A DNA stretch of 64,000 nt from Zhenpiania hominis (GCF_014333425.1 NZ_JACRYT010000003.1:214019-278018); one strand, 5' to 3'. Shown: positions 33,475-43,480, numbered from the stretch's first letter. Notes: generated from the sequence alone by a model not told the origin. Numbers and translations are program-made.

Positions 33475-34719
33475 TTACTTCGCTTTGCGATTAATATATT
33501 CTGCCTTTATCTTACTATACATGATTTTCTGGCTGCCGTACAGCCCGTAATAACCGGAAAGCATATAACTGATGCCGCAGGCGACGCCAAAGTAAATAAT
33601 TCCCTGGGCGCCGAACATCTCAATCCCCAGGAAAATCGCCGCCGCCGGACTGTTGACCACCGCGCAGAAGGTAGCCACCATACCCACCGCGGCCGCGAAT
33701 CCCGGATCCAGCCCCAGCAGCCCGCCTGCCCAACACCCCATGGTCGCGCCGATGAAAAAGGTCGGCACAATCTCTCCACCCTTAAAGCCTGATCCCAGCG
33801 TAATAGCCGTAAACAGAATTTTCACCAGGAACCACCACCAACAGGCGTTTCCGTCCAATGCCTGAGCAATCACATTCATGCCAGAGCCGTTGTAATTCCC
33901 GGAAGAAAAGACTACGGACAGCCCCGCGAGAACTGCGCCTCCTGTAAAAATCCGCAGATATGGATTCTTAAAAAAACGTTCAAAAAGCTCGTGCGCCTGA
34001 TCCATAGAAAAAATATAAAGGATACTCAAAAGCGCGCAGCACACACCCAGCGCCGCTGTCTGAAAGAGTGGAACCGGCGCCGCTGTTGGAACGGAAAGAG
34101 ACATTTGAATTTCCGCGCCATAGCCGAATATGGCGGAAATGCCATAGGCGATCAGAGACGACACCAGACACGGAACCAGTCCGGAATAGTAAATTATGCC
34201 CACGCTGATCACTTCCAGAGCAAAAAAAACAGAAGTGATGGGGGTTCCGAACAAGGCGGAAAAAACGCCGCTCATGCCGCTTAAGACTACCAGGGACATA
34301 TCCTTTTCATCCAGATGAAAAAGCCGGCCCACATGCGTGCCGATGCTCCCGCCGATCTGCAGCGCCGCGCCCTCCCTTCCGGCGGAACCTCCCAAAAGAT
34401 GCGTAATCGCCGTACTGAGAAAAATCAGCGGTCCCAGACGTACCGGAACCGACGATTCCGCCCTTACCGAACGGATTACCCGATCCGTTCCGATGGAAGA
34501 TTCCATTTTAGCGAGCCGGTAAAGCCCCGCAATCAATAGGCCGCCCGCGGGCAGCAAGAATACCAGCCATCTGTTTGCCTGCCATAGAAGATTCGCGTGT
34601 TCCACAGTTACGCGAAACAGGGTTCCCACCGCCCCGCTGATCCCTCCAACCAGGGCTGCGATCAGAACCCATTTCAAAAAACTTTTGATAAAAACCAATG
34701 CCCGATTCCAGATTTCCAT
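33475..34719 (-). CDS. ClC-family anion channel/antiporter, possibly fluoride type
   Basis: 414 residues with about ten membrane helices. ClC motifs: GGSAGREGAALQIGGS (near 108-123, holds the gating Glu) and GSGFKGGEIVPTFFIG (near 313-328). The usual GSGIP selectivity motif is absent; that position reads SSIGTDRV. Loss of that serine is a mark of the fluoride-exporting ClC-F branch, so fluoride export is an inference. It lies 12 bases after pfkA. No crcB-type fluoride riboswitch is seen ahead of the operon. Confidence 0.85.
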   Translation of the reverse strand: MEIWNRALVFIKSFLKWVLIAALVGGISGAVGTLFRVTVEHANLLWQANRWLVFLLPAGGLLIAGLYRLAKMESSIGTDRVIRSVRAESSVPVRLGPLIFLSTAITHLLGGSAGREGAALQIGGSIGTHVGRLFHLDEKDMSLVVLSGMSGVFSALFGTPITSVFFALEVISVGIIYYSGLVPCLVSSLIAYGISAIFGYGAEIQMSLSVPTAAPVPLFQTAALGVCCALLSILYIFSMDQAHELFERFFKNPYLRIFTGGAVLAGLSVVFSSGNYNGSGMNVIAQALDGNACWWWFLVKILFTAITLGSGFKGGEIVPTFFIGATMGCWAGGLLGLDPGFAAAVGMVATFCAVVNSPAAAIFLGIEMFGAQGIIYFGVACGISYMLSGYYGLYGSQKIMYSKIKAEYINRKAK

Positions 34720-34731
34720 GATGCCCCACTT

Positions 34732-35694
34732 TTATTTTGACAGTATATCCGCAAGTTCATAAAGCTCCGTATTAAACGGACTTTTCATTTCCAACGCTTC
34801 CGCAAGTTCATAAGCGCAGATCTCACTTCCGCAGATCCCGATGGCTCTGCTTTCTTCATCATCATATAAAAGCTCTACCGCTTTGCTCCCCATCCGGCTC
34901 GCCAGCATCCGATCCTTGGCGGTGGGAGAACCACCCCGCTGCAGATAGGCAAGAATGACAACCCTGGTTTCTTTTCCTGTCCGTTCTTCGATCATCTGGG
35001 CCAGTTCCTGAGTATCCACCTCTACCCCTTCTGCCTTCATAATGATATCATGGAGTTTGCCGCGGTTTTTCCCCTGGATGATCTTCCGGCACACCTTATT
35101 GATATCAAACGGCATTTCCGGAACCAGGATATTATCCGCTCCTCCGGTCAACCCCGCGTACAGAGCGATATCTCCGCAGTGGCGTCCCATCACTTCAATG
35201 ACTGTAGCCCGTTCGTGAGAAGAAGAGGTGTCCCGGATATTCGTCACAGCGGAAAGTACCGTATTGACCGCTGTGTCAAATCCGATCGTATAGTCCGTAT
35301 AGCCCAGATCGTTGTCAATGGTTCCCGGAATTCCCATAACCGGCACTCCGCGTTTTGACAATTCCAGCCCTCCCCGAAAAGATCCGTCGCCGCCGATCAC
35401 GACGATCCCCTCAATTCCAAAAGCCTCCAGCACATTCATAGCGTGTTTCTGGCCTGCTTCCGTTTTAAACCGCTCGCTTCTTGCCGTACGCAAAATCGTC
35501 CCCCCACGGTGCAGGATATCCCCTACAGAGGACATGGTCATCTCGCGGATTTCTCCCTCGATCAGTCCTTCATAACCTCTCTCGATTCCGTAGACTTCCA
35601 TCCCCCGGTCAATTCCGCACCGCACAACCGCGCGCACAGCGGCATTCATGCCGGGAGCATCGCCTCCGCTTGTAAGCACTCCGATTTTTCTCAT
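34732..35694 (-). CDS. pfkA: 6-phosphofructokinase
   Basis: 320 residues. [17 protein letters not shown] (nucleotide site), [11 protein letters not shown] (GGDGS indicates the ATP-using enzyme rather than PPi), catalytic [18 protein letters not shown] and [12 protein letters not shown]. It phosphorylates fructose 6-phosphate, the committed step of glycolysis. AAGGAGG precedes ATG 35694. It lies 21 bases after dnaE, the dnaE-pfkA order seen in many Firmicutes. Confidence 0.97.
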   Translation of the reverse strand: MRKIGVLTSGGDAPGMNAAVRAVVRCGIDRGMEVYGIERGYEGLIEGEIREMTMSSVGDILHRGGTILRTARSERFKTEAGQKHAMNVLEAFGIEGIVVIGGDGSFRGGLELSKRGVPVMGIPGTIDNDLGYTDYTIGFDTAVNTVLSAVTNIRDTSSSHERATVIEVMGRHCGDIALYAGLTGGADNILVPEMPFDINKVCRKIIQGKNRGKLHDIIMKAEGVEVDTQELAQMIEERTGKETRVVILAYLQRGGSPTAKDRMLASRMGSKAVELLYDDEESRAIGICGSEICAYELAEALEMKSPFNTELYELADILSK

Positions 35695-35715
35695 CACGTA
35701 TCCTCCTTTTATCCT

Positions 35716-38700
35716 CTACATTTTCAGATTTCCTTCTCCAATCAGCCCGATTACCTGGCTGCGGAAAGAATCATCGCCGCTGACCCACAAATCCGGCTTT
35801 GTTTTCATGGCCTTTCCGGTATTTCCCAGATAAATAATCACCGGCATTTCTCCCTTATGTTCAACCAGAATATCTCGAATCCGCTCCAGGCCGTTATCCA
35901 GGTTATCCGGAATCCGTATTTTGACCGGAGCATGGGACGCCAGCTTCGCTTCGCGGCTGGACTGTTTCAGGTCGTGTATTTCATTGGCAAGAAGCTTTGG
36001 GACTTCCCCTTCTTTAAAGTTAATGGTCCCCTTCACAACCACCAGCGAATCCTCCTGTACCAGAGCGCTGCTGCGCTCATAAACATTTGGAAATACGACA
36101 ATTTCCACATTTCCGTAAAGGTCCTCCATATCCGCGAAGGCCATCATCTTATTATTTTTTGTAACCAGAGTTTTCTTCCCGGTAATAATTCCCGCCATTG
36201 TCGCCCGCATGCCGTCAAAAAGAACTTTTCCGGAAGCAGGGGTTTCTCCCGCCTCCGCCTGATCTGCCGCGTGAACCAGATCTTCCGATGTTACATCGAT
36301 CAGATCGTGGATCTGATCCTCATAATCCTTCAGGGGATGATCCGAAATATACACGCCGAGCATTTCCTTTTCCATGCTGATAAGGCTTTCTTTGGGGAAG
36401 TTTTCCACATCCGGAAGGCGGGAAGACGCTTCCTGCACCTCCATCTGCTCAGCGTTCAGCTGAAACAGAGACATCTGCCCGGCCAGATTTTTTCTCGAAT
36501 CATTCTGTGCGGATTCGATCAAGCCTTCATAGACCGCCATATGGGCCGCCCGGTTTTCGTTGAGACTGTCCAAAGCCCCTGCTTTAATCAGGCTCTCCAC
36601 CGCTTTTTTATTGACCTCATGAATATCCACATTACTGATAAACTGGAAAATATCCTTCGGTAGCCCCTTTTCGGTCCGCGCTTTTATAATGGCATCGATG
36701 GCGCCTTCTCCCACGTTTTTTACGCCCAGAAGGCCAAAGCGGATTTTGCCGTCCTTTACGGTAAATTTCTTTCCGCTTTCATTGACATCCGGCGGCAGCA
36801 CTTCGATTCCCATTTCCGTACAGTTGCGGATATACTTGGCGATTGCCCCCGCGTCTCCCATAACGCTGCTCATGAGGGCAGCCATAAATTCCACCGGATA
36901 ATAGGTTTTCAGATAAGCGGTCTCATAAGCGATCACCGCGTAAGCCGCGGCGTGGGATTTATTGAAAGCGTATTCGGCGAAGCTTACCATCTGGTTAAAA
37001 ATTTCCTCCGCGATGGCTTCCGGAATGCCGTTTCGCACACAGCCCGCAATTTCCACATTCCCGTTTTCATCGGTTTTGCCGTGGATAAAGTATTCTTTTT
37101 CCTTCAGCATAACGTCCATCTTCTTTTTTCCCATAGCCCGGCGAACCACGTCGGATCGGCCGTAGGAATAACCTCCCAGGTCCCGGACAATCTGCATCAC
37201 CTGCTCCTGGTAGATCAGACAGCCATAGGTTACCGACAAAATCGGCTCCAGGCTTTCATGGATATATTCGATCTGATCCGGATGCTTTTTATTTTCAATA
37301 TAATTGGGAATTGACGCCATCGGTCCCGGCCGGTAAAGAGCCACGCCCGCCACGATATCTTCAAAGCAGTCCGGTTTCAGATTCTTCATAAACTGCGTCA
37401 TGCCGCCGCTTTCCAGCTGAAACACGCCCTGCGTATTTCCCCTGGCGATCAGTTCATAAGTTTTGGCATCGTCATAGGTCATCTTGGCGAAATCAATGAC
37501 TCTGCTATGGTTTTCCTCGATCATTTCCAGGGCGTCGCGGATAACCGTCAGATTCCGCAGCCCCAGAAAGTCCATTTTCAAAAGACCCAGTTCTTCAATG
37601 GTCGTCATGGGGAACTGGGTGGAAATTCCTTTATCTGACAGATACAGAGGCACATACTCGTCGATACTCTTTTTGGAAATTACCACACCTGCCGCGTGGG
37701 TGGAAGCATGTCTGGGCATTCCCTCAATGGCTTTTGCCATATCCAACACCTGCCGCACCTGCGGATCGTTTTCATAGGAAGCTTTCAGTTCCGGATTCAT
37801 GGCAAGGGCCTTATCAATGGTCATTTTCAGATCAAAGGGAATGGCCTTCGCGATGGCGTCTGTTTCCGCGTATCCCACATTGAGGACGCGGCCTACGTCC
37901 CGCACCGCCGCCTTTGCTTTCATGGTTCCGAAGGTGATGATCTGGGAAACCTTGTCTTCCCCGTATTTTTCAATTACATAGTCAATGACTTCCTGACGCC
38001 GCTCATAGCAGAAGTCAATATCAATATCCGGCATGCTGACCCGCTCCGGATTCAAAAACCGCTCAAAAATCAGATTATAGCGGATCGGATCAATGTCCGT
38101 GATTTTCAGCACATAGGACACAATGCTCCCCGCGGCCGATCCTCTCCCCGGACCTACCATAATTTTATTCTGCTTCGCGTAATTGATAAAATCCCATACA
38201 ATCAGAAAATATTCCACATACCCCATCTTTTCAATGGTGGAAAGCTCGTATTCCAGCCGCGCCTTCAGGCTTTCCCAGTCCGCGTCCGGCTCATGACTAT
38301 ATCGTTCTTGCAGGCCCTGCTGGCAGAGCTCCCGCAGATATTCCCGGTTTGTCTTTCCCTCCGGCGCTTTAAATTCCGGCAGGTGAAGATGACCGAACTC
38401 AAACGTCACATCACAGGCCTCAGCCACTTTTTCTGTATTGTCACAAGCGTCGGGAATCCCGGCAAAAAGACGGCGCATCTCTTCCTCGGATTTCAGATAG
38501 AACTGATCATTGGGAAACCGCATCCGATCTTCTTCATCAATGGTGGCAGCCGTCTGAATGCATAAAAGCACATCGTGGGCCTTCGCGTCCTCCTGGCGTA
38601 CATAATGCACGTCGTTTGTCGCCACAAAGGGGATCCCCGTTTCCTCATGAATCCGGATCATATCCGGCAGAATCTGCTGTTCTTCTTCCAGTCCCTGATC

Positions 38701-39225
38701 CTGCAGCTCCAGATAAAAATTTTCCTCTCCGAAAATCTCCCGCAGACTCAGCGCTTCCTGCTTCGCTCCTTCATAGTCCCGGTTTAAAAGCTTTCTCTGC
38801 ACATCCCCTGCCAGACAGGCGGAAAGGGCGATAATCCCCTCACTATGGGCGCGCAGAACTTCTTTGTCGATCCTTGGTTTATAATAAAATCCTTTCGTAA
38901 ACCCAAGAGAAACGATCTTGATCAGGTTCTGGTAACCCTGATTGTTTTTCGCAAGCAACACCAGATGTCCCTGGTATTTATCTTTATTCGCGTCTTTATC
39001 TTCCATCCTTCTGGCGGCTGTATAGACTTCACATCCGATAATCGGCTTGATCCCGTTTGCCAGGCATTCTTTATAAAAGTCAATGACCCCGAACATTACG
39101 CCATGGTCGGTAATGGCAATGGATTTCATCCCCAGTTCTTTTGCTCTCGCCACCAGTTCTTTCATTCTGGAAGCGCCGTCTAAAAGACTGTATTCCGTAT
39201 GTACATGTAAGTGTGTAAACCCCAT
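35716..39225 (-). CDS. dnaE: DNA polymerase III alpha subunit
   Basis: 1169 residues. N-terminal PHP domain (FTHLHVHTEYSLLDG, then ITDHGVMFGVIDFYK), polymerase active site with PDIDIDFCYERR (near 430), finger domain VMQIVRDLGGYSYGRSDVVR, helix-hairpin-helix region and a C-terminal OB-fold (MAGIITGKKTLVTKNNKMMA). Full length for the family. ATG 39225 with TTTGGAGA upstream. It is the replicative or lagging-strand polymerase. First gene of the operon, divergent from the L,D-transpeptidase across 131 bases. Confidence 0.97.
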   Translation of the reverse strand: MGFTHLHVHTEYSLLDGASRMKELVARAKELGMKSIAITDHGVMFGVIDFYKECLANGIKPIIGCEVYTAARRMEDKDANKDKYQGHLVLLAKNNQGYQNLIKIVSLGFTKGFYYKPRIDKEVLRAHSEGIIALSACLAGDVQRKLLNRDYEGAKQEALSLREIFGEENFYLELQDQGLEEEQQILPDMIRIHEETGIPFVATNDVHYVRQEDAKAHDVLLCIQTAATIDEEDRMRFPNDQFYLKSEEEMRRLFAGIPDACDNTEKVAEACDVTFEFGHLHLPEFKAPEGKTNREYLRELCQQGLQERYSHEPDADWESLKARLEYELSTIEKMGYVEYFLIVWDFINYAKQNKIMVGPGRGSAAGSIVSYVLKITDIDPIRYNLIFERFLNPERVSMPDIDIDFCYERRQEVIDYVIEKYGEDKVSQIITFGTMKAKAAVRDVGRVLNVGYAETDAIAKAIPFDLKMTIDKALAMNPELKASYENDPQVRQVLDMAKAIEGMPRHASTHAAGVVISKKSIDEYVPLYLSDKGISTQFPMTTIEELGLLKMDFLGLRNLTVIRDALEMIEENHSRVIDFAKMTYDDAKTYELIARGNTQGVFQLESGGMTQFMKNLKPDCFEDIVAGVALYRPGPMASIPNYIENKKHPDQIEYIHESLEPILSVTYGCLIYQEQVMQIVRDLGGYSYGRSDVVRRAMGKKKMDVMLKEKEYFIHGKTDENGNVEIAGCVRNGIPEAIAEEIFNQMVSFAEYAFNKSHAAAYAVIAYETAYLKTYYPVEFMAALMSSVMGDAGAIAKYIRNCTEMGIEVLPPDVNESGKKFTVKDGKIRFGLLGVKNVGEGAIDAIIKARTEKGLPKDIFQFISNVDIHEVNKKAVESLIKAGALDSLNENRAAHMAVYEGLIESAQNDSRKNLAGQMSLFQLNAEQMEVQEASSRLPDVENFPKESLISMEKEMLGVYISDHPLKDYEDQIHDLIDVTSEDLVHAADQAEAGETPASGKVLFDGMRATMAGIITGKKTLVTKNNKMMAFADMEDLYGNVEIVVFPNVYERSSALVQEDSLVVVKGTINFKEGEVPKLLANEIHDLKQSSREAKLASHAPVKIRIPDNLDNGLERIRDILVEHKGEMPVIIYLGNTGKAMKTKPDLWVSGDDSFRSQVIGLIGEGNLKM

Positions 39226-39356
39226 AAATTTCTCCAAATCCAAGTCTAAATTTTTCTTTTCTACTATTTTATCATAAAATAGGAAAAGTGCTTCAAAAAA
39301 CGAATAAAATATTGTAAAATATGGTGTCGAATCGAATATATGAGGTACTTGCAACT

Positions 39357-40802
39357 ATGAAAAAAATATTAATTCCAATTATTATCGTTCTATGCCTGGC
39401 CGGCGGAGGATACGCCTTGTGGCACACGCTGCAGGCAAATGTTTTTTCAACCGATCAGCTTCCTTCGAATAGTATAATCAATGGGGTCGACTGCAGCGAT
39501 CTGTCACCCGAGCAGGCGGCTGAAAAATTGGCAGAGGAATGGAACAGCCGGACATTTTCGTTCACAAAAGATAACAGCACCCTTGGAACCATCGACAATC
39601 TCAACTTTACATATGATATTGAAAAGAGCCTGAAAACCATCAAGGAGGATCATTTTGTCAGCGCGGCGCTCAATTATTTGTTCAAACGGGATTTTGAAGC
39701 TGACCTCAATATGAAAGTAGAAAAAGTCAACAAAGGTTTCCGTAAAAGCCTGCGGCAGGCGGATTATCTGCAGGAAACGCCTGTTACAAAGACAAAGAAT
39801 GCTTCCATCGATCTTTCTACAAATGAATTTAAAATTATTCCGGAGGTCTACGGCAATAATATCGACTACGACAAGCTGACGGAAAAGATTAGCTCACTCG
39901 TTGCCCAGGGTCAGTTTTCCCTGGAATATACCGCTTCCGACTTTTACAAACAGCCGGAAATTACATCGGACAGTGAAGAGATTAAGGAACTGCAGAATGT
40001 TTACAAAGAATATCTGGATTCCAAGGTTACCTATCAGTTCGGCAGCCAGGAAGTCAAGATTCCGGCCGAGGATCTGGAAAAAATGTATAACTTCGAATTT
40101 ATTGACAGTGTCAGCACCGATGCGGACGGCAGTGAAAAGAAGTCTGAAAAAGAACTGAAAGTAACGGTCAATGAAGATGCGGTCCGGGAATATGTGGAAG
40201 GGCTGGCGCGGGAATACAATACCCTGGGAATGACCAGAACCTTTACCTCCCTGAGCGGCAATAAAATCAGCGTTTCCGGCGGAGATTACGGCTACGCCAT
40301 CAGTATGGATAACGAAACGGAACAGCTGATTAAAGATCTGGAAAGCGGCAAGGAAGTCAAGCGGGAACCAAAATGGCTGATGACCGGATTCACAGAATAC
40401 AGCCAGACAGACGATATCGGCGATACCTACGTGGAAATTTCCATCAGCAAACAGCATCTCTGGTATTTCAAAGATGGGAAAAAAATTGTAGACTGTGACG
40501 TCGTGACCGGAAACCAGAACCAGTATGATACGCCAAAAGGAACCTATGGACTGACCTACAAAGAGCGGGACGCTGTACTGAAAGGAAGCAACGCCGACGG
40601 TTCTTCCTATGAAAGTCCGGTTTCCTACTGGATGCCGTTTTATGGAAACTACGGAATGCACGACGCTCCGTGGAGAAGTTCCTTTGGCGGCACCATCTAT
40701 CAGGGAGGCGGCAGCCACGGATGCGTGAACATGCCAGTCGCTTCTGCCAAAAAACTCTTTAACAATCTTGCCAATCAGGGCGTACCGATCATCGTTTATT
40801 AA
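39357..40802 (+). CDS. L,D-transpeptidase with peptidoglycan-binding repeats
   Basis: 481 residues. One N-terminal membrane anchor (about 3-22), a long extracytoplasmic part with two PG-binding type 4 domains (INGVDCSDLSPEQAAEKL near 40 and a second from about 160), then a C-terminal YkuD domain with HDAPWRSSFGG and the catalytic GSHGCVNMP (Cys near 461). It forms 3-3 cross-links in the wall, which bypass penicillin-sensitive D,D-enzymes. Single gene with its own terminator. Confidence 0.93.
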   Translation: MKKILIPIIIVLCLAGGGYALWHTLQANVFSTDQLPSNSIINGVDCSDLSPEQAAEKLAEEWNSRTFSFTKDNSTLGTIDNLNFTYDIEKSLKTIKEDHFVSAALNYLFKRDFEADLNMKVEKVNKGFRKSLRQADYLQETPVTKTKNASIDLSTNEFKIIPEVYGNNIDYDKLTEKISSLVAQGQFSLEYTASDFYKQPEITSDSEEIKELQNVYKEYLDSKVTYQFGSQEVKIPAEDLEKMYNFEFIDSVSTDADGSEKKSEKELKVTVNEDAVREYVEGLAREYNTLGMTRTFTSLSGNKISVSGGDYGYAISMDNETEQLIKDLESGKEVKREPKWLMTGFTEYSQTDDIGDTYVEISISKQHLWYFKDGKKIVDCDVVTGNQNQYDTPKGTYGLTYKERDAVLKGSNADGSSYESPVSYWMPFYGNYGMHDAPWRSSFGGTIYQGGGSHGCVNMPVASAKKLFNNLANQGVPIIVY

Positions 40803-40807
40803 GAAAA

Positions 40808-40846
40808 AAAGACAGCCTGCTGATGAAGTTCAGCGGGCTGTCTTTT
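40808..40846. terminator. Bidirectional terminator after L,D-transpeptidase
   Basis: AAAGACAGCC.GCTGA paired with TCAGC.GGCTGTCTTT gives a 15-bp stem with A/T tracts on both sides; it overlaps the end of the convergent DUF1624 gene. Confidence 0.8.
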
Positions 40847-41591
40847 AAAATGCGTTCCATGCCATCACAATTCCGGTTAAGACCGGCTGGTGAATCAGGT
40901 AGATTTCGAGCGAATGTCTTCCTAAAAGGGAAAGTGCCGGAATCTCTCGTTTCATTATATTGGAAGGCTCTGAAGACCTTTCTCTCAGCCATTTATCCAC
41001 ACCCTTCTGGATAAAATAGCCGCAAAGGAAAAGAAAGAACCATGGCAGCAGGGAGAAATAATCAGTAGAAAAGAATTCCGCTTCTTTAAATCCCAGCCAG
41101 GTAGCCGCCATCCCCTGGTAGAGGACCTCCGGCAGCCGGAAAAGTTCCATGGTCCCAAATCCCAGATACCCGTCGTTTATATTTCGCAGGAGCGAGAACA
41201 ACAGGAGGCTCCCCGCAATTCCCACCCAGGCTGGAACCTTTCTCAGTATATGATCCAGCGGAATCAGAATCAGCATAGCAGAGCCGAGAAACGTCAGGAT
41301 GCCAAACAAAATTCGCTCCTCCGGCATCACCAGCAGCGTAACCAGAGATACCAGAATCCCCGCTCCGAATACAGTAAGCCCCCGTTTCAGATGATGTCGC
41401 CCCAAAGACCAGCAGTATCCGGAAAGAAGAATAAAGGACCAGCATATACTTTGCTGCCATAGATAACCCGGCGTTTCCTCATACCAGTCCCAGGATGTTT
41501 CCGTAAAAGCAGTCAGATCCCATACCCCATGGTACAGGATCATGCTGATCAGAACCGCGCCCCGTATGCTGTCCAGCAGCGGATAACGCAT
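40845..41591 (-). CDS. DUF1624 heparan-alpha-glucosaminide N-acetyltransferase-like membrane protein
   Basis: 248 residues with about seven membrane helices. The opening LDSIRGAVLISMILYHGVWD is the DUF1624 signature (related to acyltransferase 3 proteins), and GRHSLEIYLIHQPV closes it. The exact role is unknown; acetylation of a membrane or surface sugar is the family idea. It starts 1 base after the cupin stop, so the two are one transcript. Confidence 0.82.
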   Translation of the reverse strand: MRYPLLDSIRGAVLISMILYHGVWDLTAFTETSWDWYEETPGYLWQQSICWSFILLSGYCWSLGRHHLKRGLTVFGAGILVSLVTLLVMPEERILFGILTFLGSAMLILIPLDHILRKVPAWVGIAGSLLLFSLLRNINDGYLGFGTMELFRLPEVLYQGMAATWLGFKEAEFFSTDYFSLLPWFFLFLCGYFIQKGVDKWLRERSSEPSNIMKREIPALSLLGRHSLEIYLIHQPVLTGIVMAWNAF

Positions 41592-41592
41592 A

Positions 41593-42015
41593 TTACTTCA
41601 GTTTGCCGTACGCTTCGTCCGATACGGCTTCCAGCCATTCGTTGGACGCGCCTTCCGCTGGTACTTCTACCGCGAGATGGGAAAACCAGCTGTCCTTTGC
41701 CGCTCCGTGCCAGTGCTTTACTTCCGGCGGAATATTCACAACATCCCCGGCCTTCAGTTCTCTGGCTTCTTTCCCCCATTCCTGGTACCATCCCCGGCCG
41801 CCTGTCACAAGCAGAATCTGGCCGCCTTTATGATGAATATGCCAGTTGTTTCTGCATCCGGGCTCAAAGGTAACATTTCCGATCCCTACGCCTTCCGTGG
41901 TAAGCATCTTTAAATAACTCTGTCCGATAAAATACTGCGCGAAGGCCGTATTTGGATCCCCTGTCTCAAAAACAGCTCCACCACCCAGCTCCTTTTTCAT
42001 TGTTTCCATATCCAT
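41593..42015 (-). CDS. Small cupin-domain protein
   Basis: 140 residues with one cupin barrel. Motif 1 WHIHHKGGQILLVTGGRG (His-X-His metal ligands, the usual Glu replaced by Gln) and motif 2 HWHGAAKDSWFSHLAVE. It resembles the cupins found with carboxymuconolactone decarboxylase-like proteins. Enzymatic role not known. AGGAGG precedes ATG. First gene of a two-gene operon. Confidence 0.85.
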   Translation of the reverse strand: MDMETMKKELGGGAVFETGDPNTAFAQYFIGQSYLKMLTTEGVGIGNVTFEPGCRNNWHIHHKGGQILLVTGGRGWYQEWGKEARELKAGDVVNIPPEVKHWHGAAKDSWFSHLAVEVPAEGASNEWLEAVSDEAYGKLK

Positions 42016-42150
42016 TCTTCCTGTACCTCCTCTTGCTGCTTATACAGTTTCTTTATTTCTGCTTTTATCATACAGAAAAAAACGAATCCTGTCTAATACT
42101 TATCCCGCATCTGAAATCATGCCCGTCAAGCATTTTGAACGATATTCACA

Positions 42151-42197
42151 TAATAAAAAAAGCAAGCACGCCATTGCTGTCATGTTTGCTTAAAAGG
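42151..42197. terminator. Hairpin in the 42016-42298 gap
   Basis: AAGCAAGCA and TGTTTGCTT pair imperfectly with A/T tracts on both sides, possibly the terminator of the coiled-coil gene. The rest of this 283-base gap shows no gene. Confidence 0.4.
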
Positions 42198-42298
42198 GGG
42201 TACTTTTAAAATTTCCGGTTCTGCGGTCTTGTGCTGGTCCCACCCGGCAACAGATACCTGAAACCATTGTTTTCACTTAACTGCGGCTGTATCGGATA

Positions 42299-43315
42299 CT
42301 AGGCTTGCTGCAGTTTCGACTTAATGCCTTTCACCTCATATTCTACCACACTTACTCTGAATTCCAGTTTTTTATGTTCCTCTTTCATTTTCATAGCTTC
42401 GTCGATTCGCCTGTTCATACTTTCAAAGCCTTCAATCAGAATCTGAATTTTTTTGCAGACATCGTTTTCCAGGATTGCCATGACCTGATTAAACTTTCGA
42501 TCAAATTTCTCATCCAGATTTCGGATGTCTGTTTCCATCCGATCTGTCTTTTCGTTCAGATTCTGAATATCTGCTTCCATCCGGTCTGTCTTCTCGTTCA
42601 AATTCTGGATATCCACTTCCATCCGATCTGTCTTTTCGTTCAGGTTCTGAATATCCGCTTCCATTCGGTCCGTCTTCTCATTCAGATTTTGAATATCCGC
42701 TTCCATCCGGTCTGTCTTTTCGTTCAGGTTCTGAATATCCACTTCCATCCGATCTGTCTTTTCGTTCAGGTTCTGGATATCCACTTCCATCCGATCCGTC
42801 TTCTCGTTCAGATTCTGAATATCTGTTTCCATCCGATCCGTCTTTTCGTTCAGATTCTGAATATCTGCTTCCATCCGGTCTGTCTTCTCGTTCAGATTCT
42901 GAATATCCGCTTCCATCCGATCCGTCTTCTCGTTCAGGTTCTGAATATCCGCTTCCATTCGGTCCGTCTTCTCATTCAGATTTTGAATATCCGCTTCCAT
43001 CCGGTCCGTCTTCTCGTTCAGATTCTGAATATCCGCTTCCATCCGATCCGTCTTCTCGTTCAGATTCTGAATATCCGCTTCCATCCGGTCTGTCTTCTCA
43101 TCCATATTTTGAATATCCACTTCCATCCGATCCGTCTTTTCGTTCAGATTCTGAATATCCGTTTCCATCCGATCCGTCTTCTCGTTCAGATTCTGAATAT
43201 CCGCTTCCATCCGGTCTGTCTTCTCATCCATATTTTGAATATCCACTTCCATCCGATCCGTCTTTTCGTTCAGGTTCTGGATCCCCACAGTTATTTGATC
43301 CATTTTTTCGTTCAC
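42299..43315 (-). CDS. Coiled-coil protein of 18 tandem 14-residue repeats
   Basis: 338 residues from GTG 43315 (GAGGGGG 8 bases upstream). After VNEKMDQITVGIQNLNEKT come 18 units DRME(A/V/T)DIQN(L/M)(N/D)EKT, then a non-repeat C-terminal coiled coil (FNQVMAILENDVCKKIQILI and KLEFRVSVVEYEVKG). Each unit is two heptads with hydrophobic a/d positions, giving one long rod. No signal peptide or membrane segment, so it is cytoplasmic. The function is unknown; a spacer or scaffold is possible. Confidence 0.8.
   Translation of the reverse strand: MNEKMDQITVGIQNLNEKTDRMEVDIQNMDEKTDRMEADIQNLNEKTDRMETDIQNLNEKTDRMEVDIQNMDEKTDRMEADIQNLNEKTDRMEADIQNLNEKTDRMEADIQNLNEKTDRMEADIQNLNEKTDRMEADIQNLNEKTDRMEADIQNLNEKTDRMETDIQNLNEKTDRMEVDIQNLNEKTDRMEVDIQNLNEKTDRMEADIQNLNEKTDRMEADIQNLNEKTDRMEVDIQNLNEKTDRMEADIQNLNEKTDRMETDIRNLDEKFDRKFNQVMAILENDVCKKIQILIEGFESMNRRIDEAMKMKEEHKKLEFRVSVVEYEVKGIKSKLQQA
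42515..43280. repeat. 42-bp minisatellite inside the coiled-coil gene
   Basis: Eighteen head-to-tail 42-bp units, differing by a few silent or conservative changes (GCT/GTT/ACT at one codon, CTC/TTT before CGTT). Two pairs of non-adjacent units share the rare MDEKT variant, a sign of unequal exchange. The unit length is a multiple of 3, so copy changes keep the frame. Confidence 0.9.
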
Positions 43316-43343
43316 GGTATCGCCCCCTCTCTTTTTTTCTTTT

Positions 43344-43449
43344 ACTATACTACAAATTTGATTATGAAACAAGAAAAAAGTAAAACTTTAAGTTATATTT
43401 ACATCTCTTGTTTGTTATATATTATACAATATTTTCCATTTAAAGTAAA
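43344..43449 (-). promoter_or_regulatory. Two promoters of the coiled-coil gene
   Basis: Minus strand TTTACT (43444-43449)/TATAAT (43421-43426) and TTGTTT (43367-43372)/TATAGT (43344-43349), both with 17-base spacing. Confidence 0.65.
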
Positions 43450-43480
43450 CCTTTATTTTCTTTATTATCTATTTTTTTCC

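Noticed and set aside
35443..36663. 406-residue plus-strand frame
   Set aside because: Antisense of pfkA and dnaE, both complete and conserved.
34720..39356. Fluoride riboswitch upstream of the ClC operon
   Set aside because: No crcB-type pseudoknot sequence is visible before dnaE, pfkA or the ClC gene; spacings between genes are only 12-21 bases.
42515..43280. CRISPR array
   Set aside because: The 42-bp units are contiguous with no spacers and are in frame within a gene. No cas genes or other repeat-spacer pattern is seen in the window.
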